This document shows, piece after piece, positions 13,603 through 27,431 of a stretch of 64,000 nucleotides of DNA. The position numbers and the translations under genes were made by a program. Each line of letters starts with the position of its first letter. Within the stretch, counting starts at the first letter, position 1. Origin of the DNA: Imbroritus primus (GTDB taxonomy: Bacteria > Pseudomonadota > Gammaproteobacteria > Burkholderiales > Burkholderiaceae); contig NZ_OZ201293.1 of the NCBI RefSeq assembly GCF_964332355.1, forward strand, positions 2,976,001 to 3,040,000, given 5' to 3'. The notes under the pieces are model-generated. The model ran no database searches. It was given only the letters and a program-made list of their open reading frames with translations, and had not been told where the DNA came from.

Positions 13603-13744
13603 TTAAAACTCCAATCAGAACCCACCGAAGCGGATCCGTTGAGTGATAGCGCATGGCACGGATACATCCGGCACATGCTCCTCTTTGTCTTCCCAAACCG
13701 CGGAAGATGCTGACGCCCCGGCATATCGCCAGGGTGTCAAATTC

Positions 13745-14326
13745 CTAAACCTTCTCGACCTGGCCGAACTCCAGTTCGACCGGAGTGGCGCGGCCAAAAA
13801 TCGTGACCGAGACGCGCAGGCGCGACTTCTCGTAATTCACTTCCTCGACGTTGCCATTGAAGTCGGTAAACGGACCTTCCTTGACGCGGACCATCTCGCC
13901 CACTTCGAACAGGGTCTTCGGCCGTGGCTTCTCGACGCCTTCCTGCATCTGGGTCATGATCTTGTCGACTTCCTTCTGGGAAATCGGCGTCGGACGGTTA
14001 CGCGCGCCGCCCACGAAACCAGTCACCTTGCTGGTGTTCTTCACCAGGTGCCAGGTCTCATCGGTCATTTCCATCTCGACCAGCACGTAGCCCGGGAAGA
14101 AGCGACGCTCGGTCACTGACTTCTGGCCACCTTTCATTTCCACGACTTCTTCCGACGGCACCAGGATGCGGCCGAACTTGGTCTGCATGCCCTCGCGCTC
14201 GATGCGCTCCTGCAGGGCACGCTGCACGCTCTTCTCCATGCCGGAATAGGCATGCACCACATACCAACGCTTGTTGGAGGGCGCCTCAGGAGTCTGCGGC
14301 GTATCGTTCGTGACGTTATCGGTCAT
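13745..14326 (-). CDS. nusG: Transcription termination/antitermination factor NusG
   Basis: A 193-residue transcription factor that binds RNA polymerase through its NGN domain (KRWYVVHAYSGMEKSVQRAL, about residues 19-38) and contacts Rho or S10 through its C-terminal KOW domain (VGEMVRVKEGPFTDFNGNVE). The open frame extends upstream into secE. The start is placed at the ATG at 14326 because an AGGTGGG ribosome site precedes it and the length then fits the family. It lies 11 bases after secE. Confidence 0.96.
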   Translation of the reverse strand: MTDNVTNDTPQTPEAPSNKRWYVVHAYSGMEKSVQRALQERIEREGMQTKFGRILVPSEEVVEMKGGQKSVTERRFFPGYVLVEMEMTDETWHLVKNTSKVTGFVGGARNRPTPISQKEVDKIMTQMQEGVEKPRPKTLFEVGEMVRVKEGPFTDFNGNVEEVNYEKSRLRVSVTIFGRATPVELEFGQVEKV

Positions 14327-14337
14327 AGGCCCACCTT

Positions 14338-14718
14338 TTATTTCCAGCCCAGAATGAGCGAAAACACCACCCATTCGATCAGCTTGTCGGCACCCCACAG
14401 GAACAGCGACATGACCAGGACGAAGGCAAACACAATGCCGGTCATCTGCAAGCTTTCCTTGCGCGTCGGCCAGACAACCTTGCGGACTTCCCGATACGAT
14501 TCGCGTGCGAAACCGATGAATTCCTTGCCGGGCGTCGAAACAAACACGACGACCAGGCCCAGCACGATCCCGCCGATCAGCGCGCCGGCGCGGACATAGG
14601 CAGGTTGCTGCGCGAGGACATAGAAGCCCACGATACCTGCCAGCACCAGCAGGAATGCGAGAAACAGCATCCACTTGCCGCTCGAGGCATTGACTGTTTC
14701 GACGTTCGGATTGGCCAT
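14338..14718 (-). CDS. secE: Preprotein translocase subunit SecE
   Basis: A 126-residue subunit that clamps SecY in the SecYEG channel. Three hydrophobic segments are visible (about residues 16-36, 43-62 and 93-118). Between the second and third is the conserved amphipathic motif FARESYREVRKVVWPTRKE. This three-helix form and length match E. coli SecE. The ATG at 14718 is chosen over a TTG three codons upstream. secE lies between tRNA-Trp and nusG, the classic order. Confidence 0.95.
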   Translation of the reverse strand: MANPNVETVNASSGKWMLFLAFLLVLAGIVGFYVLAQQPAYVRAGALIGGIVLGLVVVFVSTPGKEFIGFARESYREVRKVVWPTRKESLQMTGIVFAFVLVMSLFLWGADKLIEWVVFSLILGWK

Positions 14719-14775
14719 GTTTCGCAAACGAGACTAAGCCGCGTCACGCTACACTGCGCAACGCGGCTGATTGAA

Positions 14776-14851
14776 TGGCAGGGGCAGAGGGAATCGAACC
14801 CCCAACCTTCGGTTTTGGAGACCGACGCTCTGCCAATTGAGCTATGCCCCT
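14776..14851 (-). tRNA. tRNA-Trp (anticodon CCA)
   Basis: A 76-base tRNA read on the minus strand with complete acceptor, D, anticodon and T arms. The anticodon loop reads CTCCAAA and the 3' CCA is encoded. It sits between tuf and secE. Confidence 0.97.
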
Positions 14852-14856
14852 AAAAC

Positions 14857-14890
14857 AGCTTTGGGGTTAGCCGATTTCGACCAACCCCAA
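14857..14890 (-). terminator. Weak terminator-like hairpin between tuf and tRNA-Trp
   Basis: An 8-bp stem (14861-14868 with 14883-14890) has a 14-base loop and is followed on the minus strand by a broken T tract (four T after AGCTG). It may reduce readthrough from the highly expressed tuf gene into tRNA-Trp, secE and nusG. Confidence 0.5.
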
Positions 14891-14941
14891 TGTTTCCGAG
14901 CACGGCAGGTTGAGGGCCGCACCCGGAATGTTACTTCATGA

Positions 14942-16132
<1,191 letters not shown>

Positions 16133-16186
16133 CTCGCGACTCCTGGTTGCGACCGTGATTGTGCGGTGCTGCTGTTACGATTTAAG

Positions 16187-16261
<75 letters not shown>

Positions 16262-16298
16262 GAATCTTGCTACGAAACCAACTTTGGCACGCAAACTC

Positions 16299-16372
16299 TG
16301 GAGCGGGTGAAGGGAATCGAACCCTCGTCATAAGCTTGGAAGGCTTCTGCTCTACCATTGAGCTACACCCGC
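16299..16372 (-). tRNA. tRNA-Gly (anticodon TCC)
   Basis: A 74-base minus-strand tRNA with anticodon loop CTTCCAA and encoded CCA. It is the middle gene of the tRNA-Tyr, Gly, Thr cluster. Confidence 0.97.
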
Positions 16373-16419
16373 ATGGGCGACTTCTTCACCTGTCTTGCCA
16401 GGTTTACTGCCAGTAAATT

Positions 16420-16505
16420 TGGTGGAGAGGGCTGGATTCGAACCAGCGTAGGCGTAAGCCAACAGATTTACAGTCTGCCCCCTTTAGCCACTCGGGCACC
16501 TCTCC
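16420..16505 (-). tRNA. tRNA-Tyr (anticodon GTA)
   Basis: An 86-base class II tRNA with a long variable arm, anticodon GTA and encoded CCA. It is the first gene of the tRNA-tuf-secE-nusG transcript, starting about 14 bases after a strong promoter. Confidence 0.96.
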
Positions 16506-16519
16506 GCAGAGAACTTGCA

Positions 16520-16548
16520 ATTATGCGCATACTCATAGCGCATGTCAA
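16520..16548 (-). promoter_or_regulatory. Sigma-70 promoter of the tRNA-Tyr/tuf operon
   Basis: On the minus strand a perfect TTGACA (16543-16548) is separated by exactly 17 bases from CATAAT (16520-16525). The predicted start point is a few bases before tRNA-Tyr. This is close to consensus and fits the high demand for tuf and tRNA. Confidence 0.88.
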
Positions 16549-17256
16549 TCACTTCCCGAGAATTTTCAAGATATGCGACCGGCTTCCATTCCATTGCCAC
16601 TGCGCGTGGCAGGCCGCCCGCCGGTCTTCCAGACAGTCGCAGACGAGGCGCTCACTGGAGAGTGGCTGTATGCGCACTAGCACCTCGCATGAGCCAGTCG
16701 AAAGGCATCTCGAGCACCTCCGAAGGGGCTTGCAGCCACCTTACTGCGCATGACGCCCCACTTGGAGCCCAGCAATCGCCCTGCGCGTCATACGATCACC
16801 GGGGGAACCTGCCCGGGACCGTCAAGAGTGGGAGAGGCGGCATGATGTGAGATGCATGACTCATACCGCGACGCAGCATGCCGCTGCGATGGATATCATC
16901 ACACAAAGCGGGCAAACAATAGCGCAAACGCGCTGCTGCTGAGAACTGGTAGTGCCAAGGACGCTAGGGCCCGCGGGAGCGCGGGCCCTATGCCGCCTCC
17001 TTGCCGCCCGAGCGCCAGACACGGGGAGAGTGCCTGGACATAAACGCAAGCAATCCAGCTGATGACTGAACCAGCATTCATGTGGATGCTGCTGGAATGT
17101 TCCGGGAAGGCAGGCGAGAGGGCAATGCAACCGGATCAAGGATGTGAGCACTGGCCGGAGTGAATCGCTGCAGAAGGGGGACGAATGAAGGGTTAGGTGG
17201 AATGGAGCCTGGAAGCCGATATTGCGCGGGCGGGCGCTATGGTGATTCTGTCGCTG
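16549..17256. other. Noncoding spacer between the tuf operon promoter and the rrn terminator
   Basis: About 700 bases without a gene I can support. The only clear structure is a perfect 10-bp GC stem (16965-16974 with 16981-16990) around a 6-base loop, with no T tract on either side. Short open frames here have no recognisable motif or ribosome site. The region separates two very highly transcribed units. Confidence 0.6.
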
Positions 17257-17297
17257 TAAAAGCAAAACCCCCACAAGCGTGAGCTTGCGGGGGTTTT
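17257..17297 (-). terminator. rrn operon terminator
   Basis: A long stem (17264-17278 with 17283-17297, one mismatch) with a 4-base loop lies just past the 5S gene. On the minus strand its 3' arm ends in TTTT and is followed by GCTTTT. This is a strong intrinsic terminator closing the rRNA operon. Confidence 0.9.
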
Positions 17298-17305
17298 AAA
17301 GGAGA

Positions 17306-17420
17306 GCCTGGCGATTACCTACTTTCACACGGGAATCCGCACTATCATCGGCGTGGAGTCGTTTCACGGTCCTGTTCGGGATGGGAAGGGGTGGTACCAA
17401 CTCGCTATGATCACCAGGCA
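17306..17420 (-). rRNA. rrf: 5S ribosomal RNA
   Basis: About 115 bases with complementary ends (TGCCTGG at the 5' end and CCAGGC at the 3' end on the minus strand). Conserved 5S blocks are recognisable, including the CGAACAGGACCGTGAAAC-like segment. The ends are estimated from the pairing. Confidence 0.93.
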
Positions 17421-17551
17421 TGACTTGTTGTTTCGCTGCAGAGGTCAACGAAACCAATCGGGGATGTAGTCGTGCAGCGTTGCTGCACGTGGAATGGGTT
17501 GTAACTGAATCAGGCACAAGCTGGTTTCAACCTGCGAAACATACTTGTTAT

Positions 17552-20432
<2,881 letters not shown>

Positions 20433-20606
20433 CTATAACGAGTATGTCTCGAAAGACTTTGCTCATTACAGGTTGAGTTTTAGCGTTGTGCCGTATTCCA
20501 AGTCATCTTTCGATCACTTAAATACTTTTGATACAATCACAACCCGATATCGCGTTTGTATGTGCGCCTCATCAACGCACCGCGATATCTTTACTACATC
20601 CCTAAT

Positions 20607-20618
20607 TGTTAAAGAACA
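20607..20618 (-). promoter_or_regulatory. boxA antitermination site in the 16S-23S spacer
   Basis: TGTTCTTTAACA on the minus strand, upstream of 23S. This is the classic rRNA boxA bound by NusB and S10 to prevent premature Rho termination. Confidence 0.8.
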
Positions 20619-20710
20619 GCCGAGTTTGCTTTTTCAAGCGCTCGTCTTGGCTATGCCAAACGCAAGCACACTCGCATGTGCTTGCGTTTAGCATTCCAAT
20701 TCCAAAGGTG

Positions 20711-20786
20711 TGGTGGAGGATGACGGGATCGAACCGACGACCCCCTGCTTGCAAAGCAGGTGCTCTCCCAGCTGAGCTAATCCCCC
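20711..20786 (-). tRNA. tRNA-Ala (anticodon TGC)
   Basis: A 76-base spacer tRNA of the rrn operon with anticodon loop TTTGCAA and encoded CCA. It lies downstream of tRNA-Ile in transcription order. Confidence 0.97.
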
Positions 20787-20835
20787 ATCTGTGAAGCTCG
20801 GATCCTTGCGAACCCATCCTGCAACACGCCTTGAA

Positions 20836-20912
20836 TGGTGGGTCTGGTAGGACTTGAACCTACGACCCCCGCCTTATCAAGACGGTGCTCTAACCACCTG
20901 AGCTACAGACCC
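20836..20912 (-). tRNA. tRNA-Ile (anticodon GAT)
   Basis: A 77-base spacer tRNA with anticodon loop TTGATAA and encoded CCA, about 60 bases after the 16S 3' end. Confidence 0.97.
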
Positions 20913-20972
20913 TTGGCTGTAACATCAAACAAACCGATAAGTGTGGACGCCTGCTTTTGAATGCACGCTTTG

Positions 20973-22506
<1,534 letters not shown>

Positions 22507-22972
22507 AAATCCAAGTTTTCGCTCTTACTCGAGCGGTCGCTCTCATCAGAATCTGACGATAGATGTTTCCATCTACCTCATACTTCTGTGTGAGCACTTC
22601 ATATTACTTTAGCTAGAGGCCGAAACCTCCGCATCCGCAACCAAGCGCCCACACTTATCGGCTGTTTGTTTGTTAAAGATCTTCAGTCACTGAACTTTGT
22701 CCAACTGACTTTGTACTGCTCACCTCTTACTGCTTCGTTCTGCGCTGCGTTCGTTGCAGCAGAGAAACGAGATTATGAAGAGCTTTTACCTCTTCGTCAA
22801 CTACTTTCTGAAATCTTTTTTATCCAGACCCCAGCGCAGTCAACTCGCAGCACTCATCCAAATTCCCCGGAGAGCACCACCCAGCAAGCTTCGGCAGATT
22901 TCTCATCCACCCCACTCACCGTCACCACCCAAACCCCGCCGCCGCTTGCGCTGCGTCGCTGTTCTGTAGCGA
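22507..22972 (-). other. rrn leader with boxA
   Basis: About 465 bases of transcribed leader between the rrn promoter and 16S. At 22669-22681 the minus strand reads GATCTTTAACAAA, a boxA-like antitermination site. The rest is AT-richer than flanking genes and holds no supported gene. Confidence 0.7.
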
Positions 22973-22979
22973 GGGCCGA

Positions 22980-23035
22980 ATCTTAGGCAACTTTTGGAGG
23001 CTTGGCAAGTGTTTTCTTATAATTGTTATTTGAGG
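22980..23035 (-). promoter_or_regulatory. rrn P1 promoter with UP element
   Basis: On the minus strand TTGCCA (23003-23008) and TAAGAT (22980-22985) are separated by exactly 17 bases. A GC-rich discriminator follows the -10, as expected for stringently controlled rRNA promoters. Upstream, 23011-23031 is strongly AT-rich and fits an UP element bound by the alpha subunit. Confidence 0.82.
22994..23023 (+). promoter_or_regulatory. Possible divergent promoter for the DUF1415 gene
   Basis: A perfect TATAAT at 23018-23023 on the plus strand lies 18 bases after TTGGAG (22994-22999). It falls inside the AT-rich upstream element of the rrn promoter, so the match may be a by-product of that composition. 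If real, the transcript would have a leader of about 140 bases before the DUF1415 start. Confidence 0.4.
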
Positions 23036-23170
23036 CTGTTAAAGAGGCCGGATAACCGGCCTGCGATTCCGGCGATGGAGCCCTCGGCTCCCCCGCATCA
23101 AATCCTCAGCCAGCCTGTATGGCTCGCCCGGATTCCGGAGCAAGCCCAACCACACTCGCGTACGCCGCTC

Positions 23171-23749
23171 ATGCCACTTTCCACCCCACCTTCTGCCGCA
23201 GCCCCCGACCAGACCGACGAGGCTATCCGGGCGGAGACCGTCCGCTGGCTGGAACGCGCGGTCATCGGGCTGAATCTGTGTCCATTCGCGAAGAGCGTCC
23301 ATGTGAAAGGGCAGATTCGTTATGTCGTTTCGCGCCACGCATCGACAGAGGGCCTGCTGGAGCAACTCGAAGTCGAACTCAAGGCCCTTGCCGAAACAGA
23401 TGCGGAAGTCGTCGATACGACCGTGATGATCTGTCCACATGCCCCCCAGGATTTCACCGCGTTCAATGATCTGTTGACATTGGCCGACCTGACGCTTGCG
23501 TCGCTGGGGCTGCGGGGCAGGCTGCAGATTGCTAGTTTCCACCCGAATTACCGGTTTGACGGGAACGAGCCGGAGGCCATCGAAAACTACACGAACCGCG
23601 CTCCATATCCGATACTTCATCTGCTGCGCGAGGCGAGCATCGACCGCGCCGTGGCCGCCGTGCCGGACGCCGCCGACATCTATGAGCGCAATGAAGCGAC
23701 CATGCGCGCGCTGGGCCACGCAGGCTGGAAAGACCTATGGAAGCCGTAG
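23171..23749 (+). CDS. DUF1415 family protein
   Basis: A 192-residue protein recognised from the conserved core ETVRWLERAVIGLNLCPFAK and the downstream block SFHPNYRFDGNEPEAIENYTNRAPYP. These are characteristic of the DUF1415 family, whose biochemical role is unknown to me. It has no signal peptide or membrane segment, so it is likely cytoplasmic. The frame is open further upstream to 22994, but that longer version would run through the rrn promoter. The ATG at 23171 gives the usual family length. No strong ribosome site precedes it, and an ATG at 23075 is an alternative. Confidence 0.8.
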   Translation: MPLSTPPSAAAPDQTDEAIRAETVRWLERAVIGLNLCPFAKSVHVKGQIRYVVSRHASTEGLLEQLEVELKALAETDAEVVDTTVMICPHAPQDFTAFNDLLTLADLTLASLGLRGRLQIASFHPNYRFDGNEPEAIENYTNRAPYPILHLLREASIDRAVAAVPDAADIYERNEATMRALGHAGWKDLWKP

Positions 23750-23812
23750 CCGCGGCAGGCTGAACGGGTGGCGACACCTTCTTTTTGCAAGCGCTCTGGG
23801 TACAATCACGCC

Positions 23813-24607
23813 ATGCAATATATCCACGTCGTTAACGGCGATATCGCCGGCAATGTCCTGCGCCAGGCACTCGCCCAGGCAGCCCGCCCCGACACGGTCA
23901 TCGTGCTGCGTGACGACCTGGCGGTGGGCCCGCTGACGGATGTCGACGGCGCAGGCGTGCAGCGCGCCCAGTTCTGGCAGCGCGTGGCACCGAATAGCGG
24001 CATCGACTTTGCGTTGGAGATGCGGGCGGCGCTGGGACAACTGCAGGAATTGAAAACCGGGGATACCGAGATTGCCATCTGGCACGGCCAGAGTGCCTCG
24101 GACCAGCTGATGCTGCGCCGCGTGGTGTTTCACATGCACCAGTTTCCGCAGCGGATCAACGAGGTTGCGCTTGATGCGCGCGAACTCGAGGTGCCATTGC
24201 AGCGTAATCTGACCAGCATCGGCATGTACCCGCCGGCGCGCCTGGCCCGCCGGTTTTCCACCATCGCGCCCGTTTCGGTCCTGCGTCTTGGCCGGCTGGG
24301 TTACGAGTGGCAGCAGTGCGTGCGCGAAAACGCGGACGTCCGGCTGTGGAAAGGCAACACCCTCGTGCCGGCGGCGTACTACAACGTCGACGAAGTGATT
24401 CTGGAGTACACCCCGCGCGAATGGGCGCCTGCCATTGAGGTCGTGACCAGCATCATGGGCAAGATCGAAGGCCTGCTGGCCACTGATTGGTTTGTATTCT
24501 GGCGCTGCCGGGAGCTGATCGGCAACGGCCAGCTGGTCCTGCGCGGCGACGCGGATTCGCTGCAGACCTGCGAGTTGCGGCGCAATCTGCTGCCCGACGC
24601 CGAGTAA
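23813..24607 (+). CDS. DUF1835 domain-containing protein
   Basis: A 264-residue cytoplasmic protein. It begins MQYIHVVNGDIAGNVLRQAL and has the segment VLRDDLAVGPLTDVDG, both typical of DUF1835 proteins, with a DUF3658-like second half (WFVFWRCRELIGNGQLVLRGD). No enzymatic activity is established for the family to my knowledge. The ATG at 23813 is preferred over one at 23768 because the family motif starts immediately after it. A TACAAT only 7 bases upstream could be a -10 giving a leaderless or very short-leader mRNA, but no good -35 partner is visible. Confidence 0.75.
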   Translation: MQYIHVVNGDIAGNVLRQALAQAARPDTVIVLRDDLAVGPLTDVDGAGVQRAQFWQRVAPNSGIDFALEMRAALGQLQELKTGDTEIAIWHGQSASDQLMLRRVVFHMHQFPQRINEVALDARELEVPLQRNLTSIGMYPPARLARRFSTIAPVSVLRLGRLGYEWQQCVRENADVRLWKGNTLVPAAYYNVDEVILEYTPREWAPAIEVVTSIMGKIEGLLATDWFVFWRCRELIGNGQLVLRGDADSLQTCELRRNLLPDAE

Positions 24608-24673
24608 TCCCCAGCAGGCGACATGTGGTGCCATGGCGACATCTAGGCCGCCGTTCAGCCCCCAGGGGACATA

Positions 24674-24715
24674 TAAGGGAAAACCCTTACATCTTTCTGA
24701 CAATTCCGCTAGAAT
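24674..24715 (+). promoter_or_regulatory. Promoter with overlapping palindrome upstream of the acetyltransferase gene
   Basis: TTACAT (24687-24692) and TAGAAT (24710-24715) are separated by 17 bases, a good sigma-70 arrangement. A 6-bp inverted repeat (24674-24679 with 24684-24689, four A between) overlaps the -35. It could be an operator or simply a small hairpin upstream of the start point. The gene starts 118 bases downstream. Confidence 0.5.
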
Positions 24716-24833
24716 GGCATTGTGCATCGCACAATTGCACCCTCGGTGCGGTGACCCGGAGAAACTCCTCGTCACACCTCTCATCCAAGCAATAGCTGGA
24801 TAAGATTCCATGTGCGACTGAAAAGGAAAGAGA

Positions 24834-25523
24834 TTGAACCCACTTGAACTCAGCCAGGCCGTCGGCGCGCTCTCCGAAGAGGATGTGCGGCGTTCGAGCG
24901 GTGACGCCAACCGTCCTGCCGTCATGGTGCGCGAGCTTGCCGCCCACCATCGCGCACGGCTGCGGGCGCACCTGCTGAGCCTCGGGGAAGAAGACCGGCT
25001 GCTGCGCTTCGGCCAAGTCGTGGCCGATCCGGTCATCGAAGCCTATGTCGACAATATCGATTTCGATCACGACAAGGTTTTCGGGGTGTTCAACGACCAC
25101 CTCGAACTGATCGGCGCCGCGCACCTGGCGTACTTGCGGGACAACGCGCAAGGCAAGATTGCCGAATTCGGCGTGTCGGTCGCCGCCGAAGCACGCGGCC
25201 GCGGCATTGGCAGCGCGATGTTCGAGCGGGCAGCCACGCACGGCCGCAACAATGGCGTACACACGCTGTACATGCACTGCCTGTCGCGCAACCGGGCGAT
25301 GATGCATATTGCCCGCAAGGCCGGCATGAAGGTGCACCTCGAATATGGCGAGGCTGACGCCTATCTGGAACTGCCGCCGGCCAATACGGCCAGCCACCTC
25401 GCCGAGGCCCTGGAAGAGCAGGTCGCCGACCTTGACTACATGCTCAAGCGCAACCTGCGCAACGCCCGCCGCTTCGGGCAGCGCTTCTGGCGCTCGTTCT
25501 CGCCGGCCAAGGGTACGGCCTGA
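24834..25523 (+). CDS. GNAT family N-acetyltransferase
   Basis: A 229-residue protein of the Gcn5-related acetyltransferase superfamily, which moves an acetyl group from acetyl-CoA to an amine. The acetyl-CoA motif A is visible as FGVSVAAEARGRGIGSAMFE, with the pyrophosphate-binding RGRGIG at about residues 121-126, followed by HTLYMHCLSRNRAMMHIARKAG. The C-terminal 55 residues are charged and may form helices. The start is a TTG at 24834, chosen because a strong AAAGGAAAG ribosome site ends directly upstream. The substrate cannot be inferred. Confidence 0.85.
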   Translation: MNPLELSQAVGALSEEDVRRSSGDANRPAVMVRELAAHHRARLRAHLLSLGEEDRLLRFGQVVADPVIEAYVDNIDFDHDKVFGVFNDHLELIGAAHLAYLRDNAQGKIAEFGVSVAAEARGRGIGSAMFERAATHGRNNGVHTLYMHCLSRNRAMMHIARKAGMKVHLEYGEADAYLELPPANTASHLAEALEEQVADLDYMLKRNLRNARRFGQRFWRSFSPAKGTA

Positions 25524-25569
25524 TTCGCCTCGACGGCTGGTGGGGCCTGGCCGCCCCCCATCTGGTGCA

Positions 25570-26073
25570 CTAGCCGCCCGGCAGTGACGCCGGCAGCGGC
25601 AAGGCCGTCGTTTCCTTGATGCTTTCCAGTGCAAAGCTGCTGCGCACGTCGATGACCGACGGATGCGAGAGCAGCTGGTCTTTCATGAAGCGCGAGAAGT
25701 GCTCCATGTCTTCCACGTACACCTTCAGCAAAAAATCCATTTCGCCAGTCATGGCATAGCACGCGACCACCTCCGGCCAGATCTCGATGGCGGCGCGAAA
25801 CAGGTCGGCCGGCGTCTTGCCCTTGGGTGCGCCCCCCTGCTTTTCCAGACGCACGTTGACATAAGCCAGCAATCCGAGCCCGATCTTGCGCGGCTCGAGC
25901 AAGGCGGCGTATTGCCGGATCACCCCGCTTTCCTCGAGCCGGCGGATGCGCCGCAGGCACGGGCTGGGGGACAGGTTGACGCGCTCGGCCACCTCCAGGT
26001 TGGTCAGACGGCCGTTGCCCTGCAACACCTCCAGGATCTTGCGATCGATTTTGTCCAGCGCCGCATCAATCAT
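25570..26073 (-). CDS. Lrp/AsnC family transcriptional regulator
   Basis: A 167-residue regulator. An N-terminal helix-turn-helix (LDKIDRKILEVLQGNGRLTN through NLSPSPCLRRIRRLEE, residues 6-48) is followed by a RAM ligand-binding domain with the typical VVACYAMTGEMDFLLKVYVED segment. It is divergent from hppD with a 143-base gap. It is therefore likely to control hppD and itself in response to an aromatic or branched amino acid; this link is inferred from position only. Its 3' end converges on the acetyltransferase gene. Confidence 0.92.
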   Translation of the reverse strand: MIDAALDKIDRKILEVLQGNGRLTNLEVAERVNLSPSPCLRRIRRLEESGVIRQYAALLEPRKIGLGLLAYVNVRLEKQGGAPKGKTPADLFRAAIEIWPEVVACYAMTGEMDFLLKVYVEDMEHFSRFMKDQLLSHPSVIDVRSSFALESIKETTALPLPASLPGG

Positions 26074-26216
26074 GAATGTTGCTCCGCAATATATTTTTCA
26101 GCAATCTTGTTGCCAAAATCTATCAAGACTTGAACTATTTAGCAATTTTCGGCGCTTAGACCCGTCCTACACTGCAGGCATCAGCCACGCCTCGCGTCCG
26201 TCGCCTGGAGACCACC
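26074..26216. promoter_or_regulatory. Divergent control region between the Lrp-type gene and hppD
   Basis: An AT-rich 143-base gap in a GC-rich neighbourhood. It holds three related sites built on TTGC/GCAA: TTGCTCCGCAA at 26079-26089, GCAATCTTGTTGC at 26101-26113, and TAGCAATTTTC at 26140-26150. Spaced AT-rich half sites are typical of Lrp-family binding, where the protein wraps DNA as an octamer. The assignment as operators is inference. Confidence 0.55.
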
Positions 26217-27386
26217 ATGACGAAGCCCCGCTCCTCCGCCTCCCCCGCCGCCGCCCCGCCGACCGCTTCCACCAACGCACCGCACTCCGCATTTAAGCCC
26301 TGGGACAACCCCATGGGCACCGCCGGTTTCGAGTTCATCGAATACGCCGCACCGGATCCCACCGCCATGGGCAAGCTGTTCGAACGCATGGGCTTCACCG
26401 CCATCGCGCGCCACCGCCACAAGGACGTGACGCTTTATCGCCAGGGTGGGATCAACTTCCTGATCAATGCCGAGGTCGACTCCTTTGCCCAGCGTTTTGC
26501 GCGCTTGCATGGCCCTTCCATCTGCGCCATCGCCTTTCGCGTGCAGAATGCGGCGGACGCTTATCGCCGCGCGCTGGAACTGGGGGCTTGGGGCGTCGAT
26601 ACCGCCAGTGGGCCGATGGAGCTGAACATTCCCGCCATCAAGGGCATCGGCGACTCGCTGATCTACCTGGTGGACCGCTGGCGCGGCAAGAATGGTGCGC
26701 AGGAAGGCGATATCGGCAACATCAGCATCTACGACGTGGATTTCGAACCTATCCCGGGCGCGCCATCCAGCCCTTTGGGGGTGGGCCTGTGCCATATCGA
26801 CCACCTCACGCACAATGTGCACCGCGGCCGCATGAAGGAATGGGCCGATTTCTATGAGCGCTTCTTCAATTTCCGCGAGGTCCGCTATTTCGACATCGAA
26901 GGCCAGGTGACAGGCGTGAAGTCGAAGGCCATGACCAGCCCCTGCGGCCAGATCCGCATTCCGATCAACGAAGAAGGCACCGAGAAAGCCGGACAGATCC
27001 AGGAGTATCTGGACATGTACCACGGCGAAGGCATCCAGCACATCGCCCTGGCCTCGAATGACCTGTACGCCTCGGTCGATGCCCTGCGCGCCAACGGCGT
27101 GAAGCTGCTCGATACGATCGACACATACTACGAACTGATCGACAAGCGCATTCCGGGCCATGGAGAATCGGTGGAGGCCTTGCGCAAGCGCAAGATCCTG
27201 ATCGACGGCGCGCCGGGCGACCTGCTGCTGCAGATCTTCTCGGAAAACCAGCTTGGACCGATCTTCTACGAGTTCATCCAGCGCAAGGGCAACGAGGGCT
27301 TCGGGGAAGGCAATTTCAAGGCGCTGTTCGAATCCATCGAACTCGACCAGATGCGACGCGGCGTGCTGGAAGCGCCCGCCACCTGA
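26217..27386 (+). CDS. hppD: 4-hydroxyphenylpyruvate dioxygenase
   Basis: A 389-residue non-haem Fe(II) enzyme of the VOC fold that converts 4-hydroxyphenylpyruvate to homogentisate in tyrosine breakdown. The iron ligands are visible as H196 (CHIDHLTHNV), H275 (GIQHIAL) and E352 (IFYEFIQRKG). The C-terminal helix with FGEGNFKALFESIE that gates the active site is complete. An N-terminal extension of about 25 Ala/Ser/Pro residues precedes the usual start. The next in-frame ATG, at residue 33, would give the more compact form, so the start is less certain than the function. Confidence 0.96.
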   Translation: MTKPRSSASPAAAPPTASTNAPHSAFKPWDNPMGTAGFEFIEYAAPDPTAMGKLFERMGFTAIARHRHKDVTLYRQGGINFLINAEVDSFAQRFARLHGPSICAIAFRVQNAADAYRRALELGAWGVDTASGPMELNIPAIKGIGDSLIYLVDRWRGKNGAQEGDIGNISIYDVDFEPIPGAPSSPLGVGLCHIDHLTHNVHRGRMKEWADFYERFFNFREVRYFDIEGQVTGVKSKAMTSPCGQIRIPINEEGTEKAGQIQEYLDMYHGEGIQHIALASNDLYASVDALRANGVKLLDTIDTYYELIDKRIPGHGESVEALRKRKILIDGAPGDLLLQIFSENQLGPIFYEFIQRKGNEGFGEGNFKALFESIELDQMRRGVLEAPAT

Positions 27387-27431
27387 CCGGCCGGCGCCTG
27401 ACAGCGCCGATCAAGAAACCGCTGCCGGTGC

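Noticed and set aside
16861..17274. A 137-codon minus-strand frame in the spacer before the 5S gene
   Set aside because: No ribosome site, no recognisable domain, low-quality composition, and it runs into the rrn terminator.
22666..22986. A 106-codon plus-strand frame in the rrn leader
   Set aside because: It is antisense to the rrn leader and promoter, with no motif or ribosome site.
22994..23170. The upstream extension of the DUF1415 gene
   Set aside because: It would place coding sequence over the rrn promoter and has no family similarity before 23171.
23735..25036. A 433-codon minus-strand frame opposite the DUF1835 and acetyltransferase genes
   Set aside because: It overlaps two supported genes on the other strand and shows no domain.
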